A stretch of DNA of 7,082 bases from positions 1 through 7,082 of the forward strand of contig JAOUQB010000119.1 in the NCBI GenBank assembly GCA_029879555.1, written 5' to 3'. The stretch is from Nitrospirota bacterium. Its GTDB lineage: Bacteria; Nitrospirota; Nitrospiria; Nitrospirales; UBA8639. Shown in pieces: positions 1-5,944 of the stretch; position 1 is the stretch's first letter; every line of letters begins with the position of its first letter. The notes under the pieces are model-generated. The model was not told the origin of the DNA, searched no databases, and saw only the letters and a program-made list of their open reading frames with translations. A program made the translations under genes and the position numbers.

Positions 1-173
1 GCTGGTCCAATGCTGATGCTCAGAGGCGGCGGATGAGAACTTTCTGGGCTAGCGGGCGCTCTAAGCCGGTCGGTGGGCGTGGGCAACTGCGAATAACAAA
101 TCATCGGCTACACACGTAGGGCTGTTGTGCTGAATGTTCTCGGACAGGGGTTCGATTCCCCTCACCTCCACCA
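1..173 (+). ncRNA. ssrA: tmRNA (transfer-messenger RNA), 3' part, truncated by the window start
   Basis: tmRNA rescues stalled ribosomes by acting first as an alanyl-tRNA and then as a short message for a degradation tag, together with SmpB. The 3' tRNA-like end is plain here. A T-stem AGGGG (146-150) and CCCCT (158-162) encloses the T-loop TTCGATT (151-157). The 3' acceptor strand ACCTCCA (164-170) follows, and an encoded CCA ends at 173. The preceding GGCTACACACGTAG and TTCTCGGAC segments match the usual sequence just before the T-arm of bacterial tmRNAs. Positions 1-100 should be the pseudoknot region. I find no tag-coding frame ending in Ala-Ala-stop, so the tag and the 5' acceptor strand must lie upstream of the window. 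A plain tRNA is unlikely because no anticodon or D arm precedes the T-arm at tRNA spacing. Confidence 0.9.
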
Positions 174-181
174 TTTCGATA

Positions 182-210
182 GCCCCCGGCGCTTTCGTTC
201 TGCCGGGGGC
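182..210 (+). terminator. Terminator-like hairpin after tmRNA
   Basis: A perfect 9-bp GC-rich stem, GCCCCCGGC (182-190) with GCCGGGGGC (202-210), encloses an 11-base loop and starts 8 bases after the tmRNA CCA end. Position and strength fit the end of the ssrA transcript. The sequence after it (AAGATCCTCTTC) is not a proper U-tract, so it may act as a 3' stabilising hairpin or a weak intrinsic terminator. Confidence 0.7.
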
Positions 211-369
211 AAGATCCTCTTCAATTCCTGCTTCCTTTTGATACTACCCACTCTCGGATGGTGCTTGATTTCTGAGAGACATTGATCCTTTCCTCCGACA
301 TGACCTGAACACACGCCTATCTTTTTCAATCCGGGGAAAAACATGCCGTGAATAAATTTATTCCAGCCC

Positions 370-397
370 TTGAAAGAGGTCCATTGTTTGGTATGAT
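370..397 (+). promoter_or_regulatory. Candidate sigma70-type promoter for the heptad-repeat protein gene
   Basis: TTGAAA (370-375) and TATGAT (392-397) are separated by 16 bases. Each box differs from consensus at one position. Transcription would start near 404, giving a 5' leader of roughly 80 bases before the ATG at 487. This is the best promoter match I see in the 313 bases between tmRNA and this gene, which otherwise hold only the hairpin at 182-210. It is a pattern match only. Confidence 0.5.
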
Positions 398-486
398 TTA
401 TCGTGTTTGACTAATGATTTCCTTCGCGTACCCCAACCGGGTCGCACGGAGATCAACCATTTTCCTTTAACTGGAGGACAGCCAGA

Positions 487-771
487 ATGGCTAAACTTTT
501 TTCGTTGATGGTTGCGGTCGTGTGCAGCATTGCGTTTGTCGGACTAGGTGTGGTTCAGGCCAAAGAAGCCTTCACAGGGTCTCCATCCATCATTCTCGTT
601 TCAGGAAAAGCGGGTGATGATCACGGGAAAGCTGGCGATGATCATGGCAAGGCGGACGATGACCACGGCAAAGCTGGGGATGATCATGGCAAGGCAGGCG
701 ATGATCACGGCAAAGCCGGCGATGATCATGGGAAAAAGAAAGGCCACGCCAAGAAAAAGAAGGCCCATTAA
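487..771 (+). CDS. Small exported protein with six GKAGDDH heptad repeats and Lys/His-rich tail
   Basis: 94 residues, function not recognised. Residues 1-25 form a Sec signal peptide: Lys near the N-terminus, a hydrophobic core, and a VQA cleavage site before Lys26. The mature protein of about 69 residues has a short spacer (26-39) and six tandem heptads GKAGDDH at 40-81, the third reading GKADDDH. It ends in a Lys/His-rich tail (82-94) containing KKKGH and KKKKAH. It is very hydrophilic, lacks Cys, aromatic residues (beyond Phe29) and any transmembrane segment, and is probably disordered in the periplasm or outside the cell. Regularly spaced Asp-Asp-His could bind divalent metal, but that is inference. 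The start is set by GGAGG (473-477), 9 bases upstream of ATG. It stands alone, with its own likely promoter and a 3' hairpin. The gene at 1415-1633 has the same plan and is a likely distant paralogue. Confidence 0.85.
   Translation: MAKLFSLMVAVVCSIAFVGLGVVQAKEAFTGSPSIILVSGKAGDDHGKAGDDHGKADDDHGKAGDDHGKAGDDHGKAGDDHGKKKGHAKKKKAH
604..729 (+). repeat. Six tandem 21-bp coding repeats (GKAGDDH heptads)
   Basis: Six in-frame units of 21 bp encode residues 40-81 of the exported protein. Units differ almost only at third codon positions: Gly GGA/GGG/GGC, Lys AAA/AAG, Ala GCG/GCT/GCA/GCC, Asp GAT/GAC, His CAC/CAT. The one amino acid change is Gly to Asp in unit 3. The array therefore looks old and kept at the protein level rather than freshly duplicated. 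There are no spacers, so it is not a CRISPR array. Confidence 0.95.
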
Positions 772-790
772 GGATTCAGCCTTTGCCATA

Positions 791-807
791 GCTGGTTAAA
801 CACCAGC
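791..807 (+). other. Small hairpin in the 3' UTR of the heptad-repeat gene
   Basis: GCTGGT (791-796) pairs perfectly with ACCAGC (802-807) around a 5-base loop, 20 bases after the stop codon and before the larger hairpin at 825-867. The other Asp/Lys-rich gene has a comparable small hairpin before its terminator (1645-1664). Function unknown; it may protect the mRNA 3' end. Confidence 0.45.
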
Positions 808-824
808 GCACAGAATTCCTAATC

Positions 825-867
825 ACGGCCTTTTGGGGGCTTCAGAATTGAGCCCTCAAAAGGCCGT
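825..867 (+). terminator. Large hairpin, probable terminator of the heptad-repeat gene
   Basis: A 17-bp stem (825-841 with 851-867) holds 16 Watson-Crick pairs and one G-T wobble (836/856), with a 9-base loop. It lies 54 bases after the stop codon. The following TTGTTCTACTT is only moderately U-rich, so termination may be incomplete, but this is among the strongest hairpins in the window. Confidence 0.7.
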
Positions 868-1399
868 TGTTCTACTTAGCCTCTTCGAATATTTCCTCTG
901 CCCTCCCTTTCAACCATCCGCTATGAAACCTTTTTTCTTATCTCTTGCCCTGCGGCCCTTTAATCACTCCTAGATAAGATTTCGTCCATTCCAGGAACAG
1001 GCTATCGGCCAGCAGAGCTATTGCCGCCCAACAAGGAGGGCTACTAGGTAGGACGCTTCAAAATCACCAAATTTGTCTTGAAAATAGACAATAGGACCAT
1101 CTTCTTTCGATTAAACCTAAAGAAGCACAGGAAACCATTAAGTAGAATAATTCGTTGTCTTTCTTACCAGTGAATTCTTTTCCATACACTATATTGAATG
1201 GATTTCCATGCACTGGCGATGGGCATTAAGAAGGGATTCAGCCTGCTAGGAATAGGCTCTAACTAAAATCATCATGAAATCAAATGTATAATTTCTCCGA
1301 TTCGTATTCAATGGACCTGGAATGGGTTTTGCTAGTTTTTAGCGTTCTCACCTCCTTGGAAAATCATCCCGGAGGGGCCTTTAACATTCAACTTATTTT
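868..1399. other. Gene-free region between the two small exported-protein genes
   Basis: I find no convincing ORF, RNA gene or mobile element here. The stretch is AT-richer than the flanking genes. It contains only minor structure: a 6-bp inverted repeat TTGTCT/AGACAA (1073-1078 and 1086-1091), a 5-bp repeat AGCCT/AGGCT near 1239-1257, and near its end a TATAAT box (1287-1292) and the leader of the next gene. It could hide a small RNA, but nothing in the sequence shows one. Confidence 0.5.
1287..1292 (+). promoter_or_regulatory. Candidate -10 box for the Asp/Lys-rich protein gene
   Basis: A perfect TATAAT lies 122 bases upstream of the ATG at 1415. No good -35 box sits 16-18 bases before it (the position reads TAAAAT or similar), so an activator or another sigma factor might be needed. 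The implied leader of about 115 bases contains possible base pairing around the ribosome binding site. Confidence 0.35.
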
Positions 1400-1401
1400 T
1401 T

Positions 1402-1406
1402 GGAGG
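1402..1406 (+). promoter_or_regulatory. Shine-Dalgarno site that decides the start at 1415
   Basis: GGAGG lies 8 bases before ATG 1415. The open frame could be extended to a TTG at 1400, but that codon overlaps this site and would put charged residues ahead of the signal peptide. ATG 1415 is therefore chosen. Confidence 0.85.
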
Positions 1407-1414
1407 TCAGCATT

Positions 1415-1633
1415 ATGGTTAAAGCTTTCACACTTCTATTGGCCTTGCTTATCGCCCTGAGCTTCAGTGGCATGACTTTCGCCAAATCGTTGGGTGCTTC
1501 CAGTGATCAAATCACCATCCAAGTTCCTCAAGGTGACGACAAAGACGACACCAAGGATGACGAGAAGGGTGATGCACCGAAAGCCGATGATGATAAGGGC
1601 GATGACAAAGGCGAAGACAAAGAAAAACACTAA
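1415..1633 (+). CDS. Small exported Asp/Lys-rich protein
   Basis: 72 residues from ATG 1415, function not recognised. Residues 1-23 form a clear signal peptide: MVK, a long Leu/Ala-rich core, and a TFA cleavage site before Lys24. The mature 49 residues start with a short ordinary stretch (24-39, including QITIQVPQG) and then become almost purely Asp, Lys, Gly and Glu (40-72), with imperfect units such as DDKDD, DDEKGD, DDDKGD and DDKGED and a final His. There is no Cys, aromatic residue or membrane anchor after the signal. It should be disordered and polyanionic with interspersed Lys; cation binding or surface hydration are guesses. Size, signal peptide, composition, leader and hairpin arrangement match the gene at 487-771, suggesting paralogy, although the repeat units differ (few His here). 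It is a single gene with its own terminator. Confidence 0.8.
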   Translation: MVKAFTLLLALLIALSFSGMTFAKSLGASSDQITIQVPQGDDKDDTKDDEKGDAPKADDDKGDDKGEDKEKH

Positions 1634-1644
1634 TCTTCGCGCCG

Positions 1645-1664
1645 TCATGCATTCCGTGGCATGA
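1645..1664 (+). other. Small hairpin in the 3' UTR of the Asp/Lys-rich gene
   Basis: TCATGC (1645-1650) pairs with GCATGA (1659-1664) across an 8-base loop, 12 bases after the stop codon and just before the terminator hairpin. It mirrors the small hairpin at 791-807 downstream of the related gene. Confidence 0.4.
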
Positions 1665-1672
1665 AACAGAGC

Positions 1673-1720
1673 CAGCCCTTGGAAAAATTCAGGGAATGAT
1701 GATTTCCAAGGGCTGTTTTT
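1673..1720 (+). terminator. Rho-independent terminator of the Asp/Lys-rich gene
   Basis: A perfect 13-bp stem (CAGCCCTTGGAAA at 1673-1685 with its complement at 1703-1715) encloses a 17-base loop and is followed directly by TTTTT (1716-1720), the classic intrinsic terminator layout, 39 bases after the stop codon. The 182 bases beyond it, up to the end of the - strand CBS gene at 1903, show no gene. Confidence 0.85.
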
Positions 1721-1902
1721 GTTCAGTGCCCCACCCAGGGTTTCTCTTTGACTAATTTCAGTTCCTTCCTATTCCCCGCACATTGAGTGACCCATGAGCT
1801 GAAGTGGGGCCACATGGCGCTACAGGTTGGTTCAGACGTTATCTCCCTCCGTTTCTCGAATCCTACCTTTCGTCTACCTGTTCATGAAGCCAGCTTGGCT
1901 CT

Positions 1903-2304
1903 TTATTCTTCCTTTAAGTTCACAAGAATATCTCGAAGCGATACCAGTCCCACCACAATCTTATTCTGGGTCACCAAAAGATGCCGCACTCCACCATCTT
2001 TCATCATGTCCAAGACGTCTTGAAGTGGCCAGGAAGCTTCCACGGTAATCATGGGACTGGTCATCACTGCATCAACCGTTGTGGTCCGCAAGTCCCGCTC
2101 TTGAGCCACGACTTGACGAATGATGTCGGTTTCTGAAATGACCCCAATAATTTCTTCCTCTCGATCTCGCATTAGCTCCCCGTGACGGGTAACCACAAGT
2201 GATCCCACTTGCCCATCTCGCATCTGTCGTGACGCCGAAATAATATTTGCGGTGGCCTCAATCTTCTGTAACGAAGTCGTCATCACATTGGCTAAAGTTT
2301 TCAT
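1903..2304 (-). CDS. Two-CBS-domain protein
   Basis: 133 residues, made almost entirely of a tandem CBS pair (Bateman module). CBS pairs bind adenine nucleotides (AMP, ATP, SAM, NAD) or metal and act as energy or redox sensors; the ligand here is unknown. CBS1 covers about residues 4-65, with the typical ending GVISETDIIRQV (54-65). CBS2 covers about 76-130, with VMTSPMITVEA (80-90), GGVRHLLV (104-111) and GLVSLRDIL (119-127). There is no attached enzyme, transporter or DNA-binding domain, so it probably works through a partner. The cytoplasm is likely, as no signal or membrane segment is seen. AAGGAG (read on the minus strand, 2312-2317) lies 7 bases before the ATG and supports this start. 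It is transcribed alone, divergent from the HDOD gene with 290 bases between; I see no clear promoter box or strong terminator for it. Confidence 0.9.
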   Translation of the reverse strand: MKTLANVMTTSLQKIEATANIISASRQMRDGQVGSLVVTRHGELMRDREEEIIGVISETDIIRQVVAQERDLRTTTVDAVMTSPMITVEASWPLQDVLDMMKDGGVRHLLVTQNKIVVGLVSLRDILVNLKEE

Positions 2305-2531
2305 CGTGTCGCTCCTTATCCCAAGATAAAAGACAACCTACACCTGTTTTTATTTTTCCTCAGTTTCCTTTCTCGACACCCACGCCCCCTTTTGGGGACT
2401 TGCCTCTCAAGAAACCGGATATCCAGACCCCTCACGAACAGGAAGTCCCTCTTTATTCATACTCTATCAAGGTTTTTTGCTAACAACAGATTGAGGATAG
2501 GCTTCCATTCCACGGACTCGAGCCGCAAGAT

Positions 2532-2537
2532 TATAAT
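2532..2537 (+). promoter_or_regulatory. Candidate -10 box for the HDOD-sthA operon
   Basis: A perfect TATAAT sits 57 bases upstream of the HDOD start codon, in the divergent gap between the CBS and HDOD genes. At the proper spacing no good -35 box is visible, so this is a tentative call. The rest of the gap (2305-2594) shows only a short CCCC-TTTT-GGGG hairpin near 2386-2397. Confidence 0.35.
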
Positions 2538-2594
2538 CGATTTAGTGGGCAACCGGTTCTAAAGGTTATCACCTAGAAACCGACAAGATACGAC

Positions 2595-3470
2595 ATGACC
2601 CTATCTTCAACCATATCCACGCAACAAGAAGAGAGTGAAGCTTTTCGCGCTCATATTACTATTCAACTGGAGAAAGAGGATTTAGCCCTCCCTTTGCTCC
2701 CTGTGGTTGCCCACCAAGTCCTTCAACTCTCAGGCGACCCCAATGCTGACGTCAACAAACTTTCCACCCTCATTCAGCAAGACCAGGCCCTAGCCGGACA
2801 AATTCTTCGCATTGCCAATTCGCCGGCGTATCTTCCGCGATCTCCGATTGTTTCCTTGCAACAGGCCGTGACCTGGTTGGGCATGAATATGCTGGCGGGG
2901 CTGGCCTTTTCCGTGTCGGTCCAAAGCGGGGTGTTTACGATCAAAGGCTATGAAAAGGAAATCCGTAGCTTGTGGGCCCATGCTCTGGCCACCGGGTTAT
3001 ACGGAAAGGAAATTGCTCGCCGCATTCGCCATAACGTGGAAAATGCCTTTCTCTGCGGCTTGCTTCATACTATTGGGAAACCCATTATCCTGCATCTTAT
3101 TTCGACCTCCCAATCACCTCACGAGGGCTCGCCAACTTGGACTATACTCGAACCCATCATTCAGGAATTTCATATTCCGGCCGGCACCAAGTTAGCTGAA
3201 GCCTGGAAGTTGCCCGAATCGGTGCAAGAAGCTATCCGTCTCTATCCAGACGACCGATACCATCAGGCCACCCTTCCGACCAAGGGCGCCATTATGACGT
3301 GCCTTGCGGATCATTTAGCCTCATATTCCTTAGGCACTTCTTCCCTGGATGAAGAGGCCCTTCGCGCCTTACCGGTGATTCACGATTTAAATTTTTACCC
3401 TGATGATTTGGATGCGCTCCTGGAATTACGCGAAGGCATTCAACAAAGTGTCGAGACCTTTCTGGTATGA
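2595..3470 (+). CDS. HDOD-domain protein (degenerate HD signalling domain)
   Basis: 291 residues. HDOD domains are catalytically inactive relatives of HD-type phosphohydrolases found in bacterial signalling proteins, where they probably act through protein contacts. The domain runs from about residue 30 to 230. It shows LPLLPVVAHQVLQL (32-45), QQDQALAGQILRIANSPAY (61-79), the VSLQQAVTWLG helix (86-96), LWAHALATG (126-134) and LLHTIGK (156-162). In LLHTIGK the HD pair reads His158-Thr159, so the metal-binding Asp is lost. The later EAWKLPESVQEAI (202-214) is also typical, but the usual following HH is YP. No receiver, GGDEF, EAL or kinase domain is attached, and it should be cytoplasmic. A stop codon at 2574 limits the start to 2595 or downstream, yet no good ribosome binding site precedes the ATG, hinting at weak translation. 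Its stop overlaps the sthA start by 4 bases. Confidence 0.9.
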   Translation: MTLSSTISTQQEESEAFRAHITIQLEKEDLALPLLPVVAHQVLQLSGDPNADVNKLSTLIQQDQALAGQILRIANSPAYLPRSPIVSLQQAVTWLGMNMLAGLAFSVSVQSGVFTIKGYEKEIRSLWAHALATGLYGKEIARRIRHNVENAFLCGLLHTIGKPIILHLISTSQSPHEGSPTWTILEPIIQEFHIPAGTKLAEAWKLPESVQEAIRLYPDDRYHQATLPTKGAIMTCLADHLASYSLGTSSLDEEALRALPVIHDLNFYPDDLDALLELREGIQQSVETFLV

Positions 3471-4867
3471 CCGATTCATCGCTATTTGATCTTCTGGTCA
3501 TTGGCAGTGGGCCGGCTGGGCAGAAAGCCGCCATCCAAGGAGCCAAGGCAGGGAAACGGGTGGCGCTCATTGAACAAAACCGAGAAGTCGGCGGAGCATG
3601 CGTCTATCAAGGCACCATTCCTAGCAAGACCTTGCGGGAAAGTGCCTTACAAATGGTGAAATTTCTTCAGGCGACGGATGTGTTTGAATTTCGGATGCGG
3701 GATGATGTGAAAATTGCCAGTCTCATGACTCGTCTAGACACCGTCGTTCGTGCCCATGGAGCCTTCATGGCGGAACAAGTGTCTCGCAACGGCATTGAAC
3801 GTTTCCATGGCCGTGCTCAATTTATTTCCGATCGAGACATTCACGTCAAAGGACTTGATGGGACCACCACACGGATTTCCGGAAAGACCATCGTGATCGC
3901 CACAGGATCGCGCCCACGCGTGCCCGATCATATTCCCATCGACCATGAACATATTTTAGACAGCGACTCTATCCTCTCCTTGGTGTATTTACCCAAATCC
4001 CTGACTGTGCTTGGAGGAGGGGTGATTGCGAGTGAATACGCTTCGATCTTTGCACTCTTGGGTGTTCAGGTGACAATGATCGATACGGCTGATCGGCCGC
4101 TCAAATTTTTGGATCAAGAACTCACCAAGCAATTTTGTGAGGCTTTTGAGAAAACCGGAGGGCGTTATCGAGGAGAACAACGTATCCAATCGGCTCAATG
4201 GGATGGTTTTTCCCAAGTCATTACACGTTTGGATAATGGCGCGGTTTTCGAAAGTGAAAAGATGTTAGTGGCGCTAGGACGTGTCGCTAATCTAGACCAT
4301 CTGAATATTCAGGCAGCCGGTTTGGCGCCCACGCCTCGGGGCCTCATCGCTGTGAATGCCCATTGTCAAACAACCATACCCCATATCTACGCGGTGGGAG
4401 ATGTGATTGGGCCACCATCTCTCGCGTCCTGTTCCATGGAACAAGGCCGGCGAGCCGTGTGCCATGCGTTAGGACTGGATTCCGGAGAGGCTCCTGAGCA
4501 TATTCCCATGGGCATTTATACTATTCCCGAAATGTCCAGTGTCGGGCTCAGCGAACAAGAGGCCGTAGAAAAATTTGGTGGAGCCCTAATCGGTCGAGCC
4601 CGGTTTCATGAAATTGCCCGAGGACAAATATCAGGCATGACGAATGGTCTTTTGAAAATGGTCGCCGACCCCAATGGAGAGAAACTGCTGGGCGTTCATA
4701 TTGTGGGGGAAGGTGCCACGGAACTCATTCACATTGGCCAAATGGGACTGCTCCACAACATTGCTATCGACCGTTTCGTGGATAACATCTTCAACTTTCC
4801 CACCCTTGCCGAAGCTTACCGCGTCGCCGCCCTCGACATCGCGAAACAGCGAAAGAAAAAAAATTGA
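3467..4867 (+). CDS. sthA: Soluble (Si-specific) NAD(P)+ transhydrogenase
   Basis: 466 residues, the same length as E. coli SthA. The flavoenzyme moves hydride between NADPH and NAD+ in the cytoplasm (EC 1.6.1.1) and balances the two nicotinamide pools. It belongs to the FAD/NAD-linked disulfide reductase family. The FAD-binding GSGPAG is at 13-18. The active-site segment reads GGACVYQGTIPSK (42-54), keeping Cys45 but with Thr50 where disulfide reductases have the second Cys, which is the SthA hallmark and excludes lipoamide or mercuric reductase. The NAD(P) motif GGGVIASEYA is at 183-192, the second FAD motif YAVGDVIG at 308-315, and the dimerisation domain is about 345-460 with GIYTIPEMSSVG (349-360) and FNFPTLAEAYRVAA (442-455). 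DSDSIL and the FLDQE region also match SthA. Its ATG overlaps the HDOD stop (ATGA) and lacks a clear ribosome binding site, so coupled translation is likely. No strong terminator is visible in the 151 bases after it. Confidence 0.93.
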   Translation: MTDSSLFDLLVIGSGPAGQKAAIQGAKAGKRVALIEQNREVGGACVYQGTIPSKTLRESALQMVKFLQATDVFEFRMRDDVKIASLMTRLDTVVRAHGAFMAEQVSRNGIERFHGRAQFISDRDIHVKGLDGTTTRISGKTIVIATGSRPRVPDHIPIDHEHILDSDSILSLVYLPKSLTVLGGGVIASEYASIFALLGVQVTMIDTADRPLKFLDQELTKQFCEAFEKTGGRYRGEQRIQSAQWDGFSQVITRLDNGAVFESEKMLVALGRVANLDHLNIQAAGLAPTPRGLIAVNAHCQTTIPHIYAVGDVIGPPSLASCSMEQGRRAVCHALGLDSGEAPEHIPMGIYTIPEMSSVGLSEQEAVEKFGGALIGRARFHEIARGQISGMTNGLLKMVADPNGEKLLGVHIVGEGATELIHIGQMGLLHNIAIDRFVDNIFNFPTLAEAYRVAALDIAKQRKKKN

Positions 4868-5018
4868 TTCCATGACTACATGGCGTATGCTAGGCCTTCG
4901 TGGTTTTTAGGTCTTTTGGCCGAAACAAAAAATACCTGAATGGCAGAGGAACGGTTCGGAAAAAGCCGATAGAGGAAAACGCTAATGGAATAATGCGGAG
5001 AGAGAAAAAGAAGCCTTG

Positions 5019-5585
5019 TCAGAAGCGGTAACTGAATTCAAGGAAATGTAAATCAACCCCTCGATTATTAGAGCCATAAATACCGGCATCGGAAAAGTGT
5101 TGGAACCGCCACCCGCCCATCATATTTCCTGGAAAATGGTAAAAGACTCCGCCATGGCCAAGAATTTGGACGGGCCCTCCAAAATCTTGTCTGCCATAAT
5201 GCTGATTACTGACAAAAACCGCACCGGTCCCAAAATCCAAGCTCACATTCCAATCCCAATTCGTAAATATAACCCCCGGCCCAGTAGTGGAGATAAATCC
5301 ATTCTCTCCGGCAGCGTGCAATACGCCGGCAGATGCAAACCATCGATACCGTGCTTCCCATCCCCTCGGCCACTCCCAACTCCCTGGGAATCCTAGGATC
5401 CCAAAGACATCATAGTGCTGAAAGTCATGCTTTTCCTGGGGAGGAAGCCCTATTAAGCTAAGTCCTCCCCGAATCCCTACTGAGATGATCTCAAACTTTT
5501 TCGGTTCCTGCCCCTGGCTTATTTGGGGAAAGACCAGAAGCCACCCTGAAACCCAAAGCGCACAAAGCATTCTGACACTGAACAT
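5019..5585 (-). CDS. PagL/acyloxyacyl hydrolase-like outer-membrane protein
   Basis: 188 residues. PagL-family proteins are small outer-membrane beta-barrels that remove the 3-O acyl chain of lipid A. Residues 1-25 are a signal peptide (hydrophobic 7-20, likely cut after SQG). The rest has alternating beta-strand character and ends in SYRF, the C-terminal aromatic typical of BAM-assembled barrels. The catalytic stretch is HFSDAGIYGSNNRGVD (163-178). His163 and Ser165 match the PagL His-x-Ser pair, and NNRG fits the usual N-x-G turn. However, the Asn after Ser is Asp166, and where P. aeruginosa PagL has the catalytic Glu this protein has Asp178 after a one-residue insertion; Glu183 lies nearby. 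Activity is plausible but unproven. The - strand AAAGGA (5592-5597), 6 bases before ATG, fixes the start. It converges on sthA and appears monocistronic, with no strong terminator seen. Confidence 0.8.
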   Translation of the reverse strand: MFSVRMLCALWVSGWLLVFPQISQGQEPKKFEIISVGIRGGLSLIGLPPQEKHDFQHYDVFGILGFPGSWEWPRGWEARYRWFASAGVLHAAGENGFISTTGPGVIFTNWDWNVSLDFGTGAVFVSNQHYGRQDFGGPVQILGHGGVFYHFPGNMMGGWRFQHFSDAGIYGSNNRGVDLHFLEFSYRF

Positions 5586-5935
5586 AAATTTTCCTTTGTA
5601 GGTATGTTGGGCCGAGCCTTTTGAAACCTACTGGGCAATCGTTTCCTAGCCCTGACAGACGTCGACCAGCCCATTGGTACGCACGAACCTTCACTACAAT
5701 TGGAAAGAGGGGAATGAACAACTGGGAAAACACGCGATGAAGGATGTCAGGATCCAACCAGCCTTGACGATCTTATGCACCGATGGTGAATATGAAGACA
5801 GTCCGGGCACCTATTAAACGCACTCAATCACGGTACCACACAATTTTTTACAGACAAGAATCAGGATACATTTTTGAGGGCGTAGCGCCTCGTTTCAACA
5901 CATCCATGACTCACCAGTTACCCAATGATATGCGG
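5586..5935. other. Gene-free 350-base gap upstream of the PagL-like gene
   Basis: Both flanking genes are on the - strand. The only long open frame here (- strand, starting at 5757) runs out of frame into the PagL-like signal peptide and has no ribosome binding site, so I regard it as chance. Directly upstream of the PagL-like ribosome binding site, GTAGGT (5598-5603) and ACCTAC (5626-5631) could form a 6-bp hairpin with a 22-base loop. No convincing promoter or terminator was found. Confidence 0.5.
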
Positions 5936-5944
5936 TTACCCAAT
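5917..5944. repeat. 10-bp direct repeat across the stop of the 186-residue gene
   Basis: GTTACCCAAT occurs at 5917-5926 and again at 5935-5944, an 18-bp period. The second copy contains the stop codon of the - strand gene (TTA at 5936-5938). It may be a small local duplication; no function is suggested by the sequence. Confidence 0.6.

Noticed and set aside
150..173. tmRNA 3' end as attachment site of a genomic island
   Set aside because: tmRNA genes are common integration sites, but I found no second copy of the 3'-end sequence and no integrase in the window.
162..344. 60-codon - strand open frame
   Set aside because: It runs into the tmRNA T-arm and covers the terminator hairpin, with no ribosome binding site.
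604..729. Tandem 21-bp repeats as a CRISPR array or RTX calcium repeats
   Set aside because: There are no spacers between units, and the units are in frame within a coding gene. The heptad GKAGDDH does not fit the nonapeptide GGxGxDxUx of RTX proteins.
548..799. Second open frame through the heptad repeats, and its - strand counterpart
   Set aside because: They are open only because the 21-bp repeat keeps other frames free of stops. The 487 frame has the ribosome binding site and signal peptide.
1787..2048. + strand open frames opposite the CBS gene
   Set aside because: They are antisense to a clear CBS-domain protein and lack ribosome binding sites.
3592..3620. Lipoamide dehydrogenase or mercuric reductase identity for the flavoprotein
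   Set aside because: The second redox Cys is Thr50 and the C-terminal His-Pro-Thr reads Phe-Pro-Thr, which fits SthA and not the disulfide reductases.
5491..5757. 88-codon - strand open frame upstream of the PagL-like gene
   Set aside because: It overlaps the PagL-like signal peptide in another frame, has no ribosome binding site and no recognisable motif.
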